From Oceanobacillus damuensis (GTDB taxonomy: Bacteria; Bacillota; Bacilli; Bacillales; Amphibacillaceae), in the NCBI RefSeq assembly GCF_001618145.1, contig NZ_LQNF01000038.1:1-34210 (forward strand): DNA of 34,210 nucleotides, written 5' to 3'. Shown in pieces: positions 34,187 to 34,210 of this stretch. The notes under the pieces were generated by a model that searched no databases, had not been told where the DNA came from, and saw only the letters and a program-made list of their open reading frames with translations. Within the stretch, counting starts at the first letter, position 1. The number at the start of each line of letters is the position of its first letter. The translations under genes were made by a program, and so were the position numbers.

Positions 34187-34210
34187 TAGATTACTAACAG
34201 TATATATTTT

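Larger units (their letters stand above)
28331..34210. mobile_element. Left end of an integrated mobile element (prophage or integrative element)
   Basis: Immediately after glnA the core synteny stops. The genes that follow are an integrase pointing towards glnA, an S24 repressor, a divergent Cro-like gene, a small DNA-binding protein, a NusG-like protein and a helicase. That is the control module and start of an early operon of an integrated element. The other end is beyond the window, and no capsid or conjugation gene is visible, so I cannot say whether it is a phage or a conjugative element. The crossover core is not defined; it probably lies between the last glnA codons and the integrase stop. 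Confidence 0.85.

Noticed and set aside
1-34210. CRISPR arrays, rRNA and tRNA genes
   Set aside because: No regularly spaced direct repeats and no tRNA or rRNA signature were seen in reading the window.

Overview
The window is a stretch of chromosome from a Gram-positive, endospore-forming member of the Bacillaceae. It carries spoVS, cotE and spoVK, and its gene order (ymfF-ymfH-ymfI-ymfJ-ymfK-rodZ-pgsA-cinA-recA-rny-ymdB-spoVS-miaB-ricA-cotE-mutS-mutL ... miaA-hfq-spoVK-hflX-ynbB-glnR-glnA) follows the pgsA-recA-mutSL-glnRA region of Bacillus subtilis. The tdh-kbl pair and the pks cluster that interrupt this order in B. subtilis are absent. The protein sequences are clearly diverged from B. 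subtilis; an Oceanobacillus/Virgibacillus-like relative is my guess, not something I can prove.

Layout. 1-177: right-hand end of a dispersed repeat. 205-240: strong terminator of an unseen upstream gene. 323-5906: M16 peptidase pair, EF-P 5-aminopentanone reductase, two conserved unknowns, and RodZ. 6007-9056: pgsA-cinA, then recA with its own promoter and a LexA-box-like site. 9294-15301: RNase Y, YmdB, SpoVS, MiaB, RicA and CotE; this joins RNase Y with one of its specificity factors, and sporulation genes with housekeeping genes. 15559-20010: mutS-mutL. 20015-20709: a MITE-like repeat with 12-bp terminal inverted repeats, flanked by a perfect 7-bp duplication that includes the mutL stop codon. 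20804-28330: a Dps-family gene, miaA, hfq, spoVK, hflX, ynbB and the glnR-glnA nitrogen operon, which has two GlnR operators over its promoter.

From just behind glnA to the window end (about 28331-34210) lies one end of an integrated mobile element. It has a tyrosine integrase pointing at glnA, a LexA/CI-like S24 repressor, a divergent Cro-like gene, a small DNA-binding protein, a NusG-like protein with a helical insertion splitting its NGN domain, and a RecD2-type helicase that overlaps the NusG-like gene by 4 bp. The helicase reading frame departs from the family inside motif VI, exactly at a perfect 19-nt palindrome, 42 bases before the window ends. I read this as a junction with another inserted sequence.

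How it fits together: RecA would trigger LexA autocleavage and very probably self-cleavage of the element's S24 repressor, so the host SOS switch and the element's induction switch lie in the same 34 kb. The NusG-like/helicase pair and the MITE-like element are the least ordinary things here; the rest is well-conserved Bacillaceae core genome.
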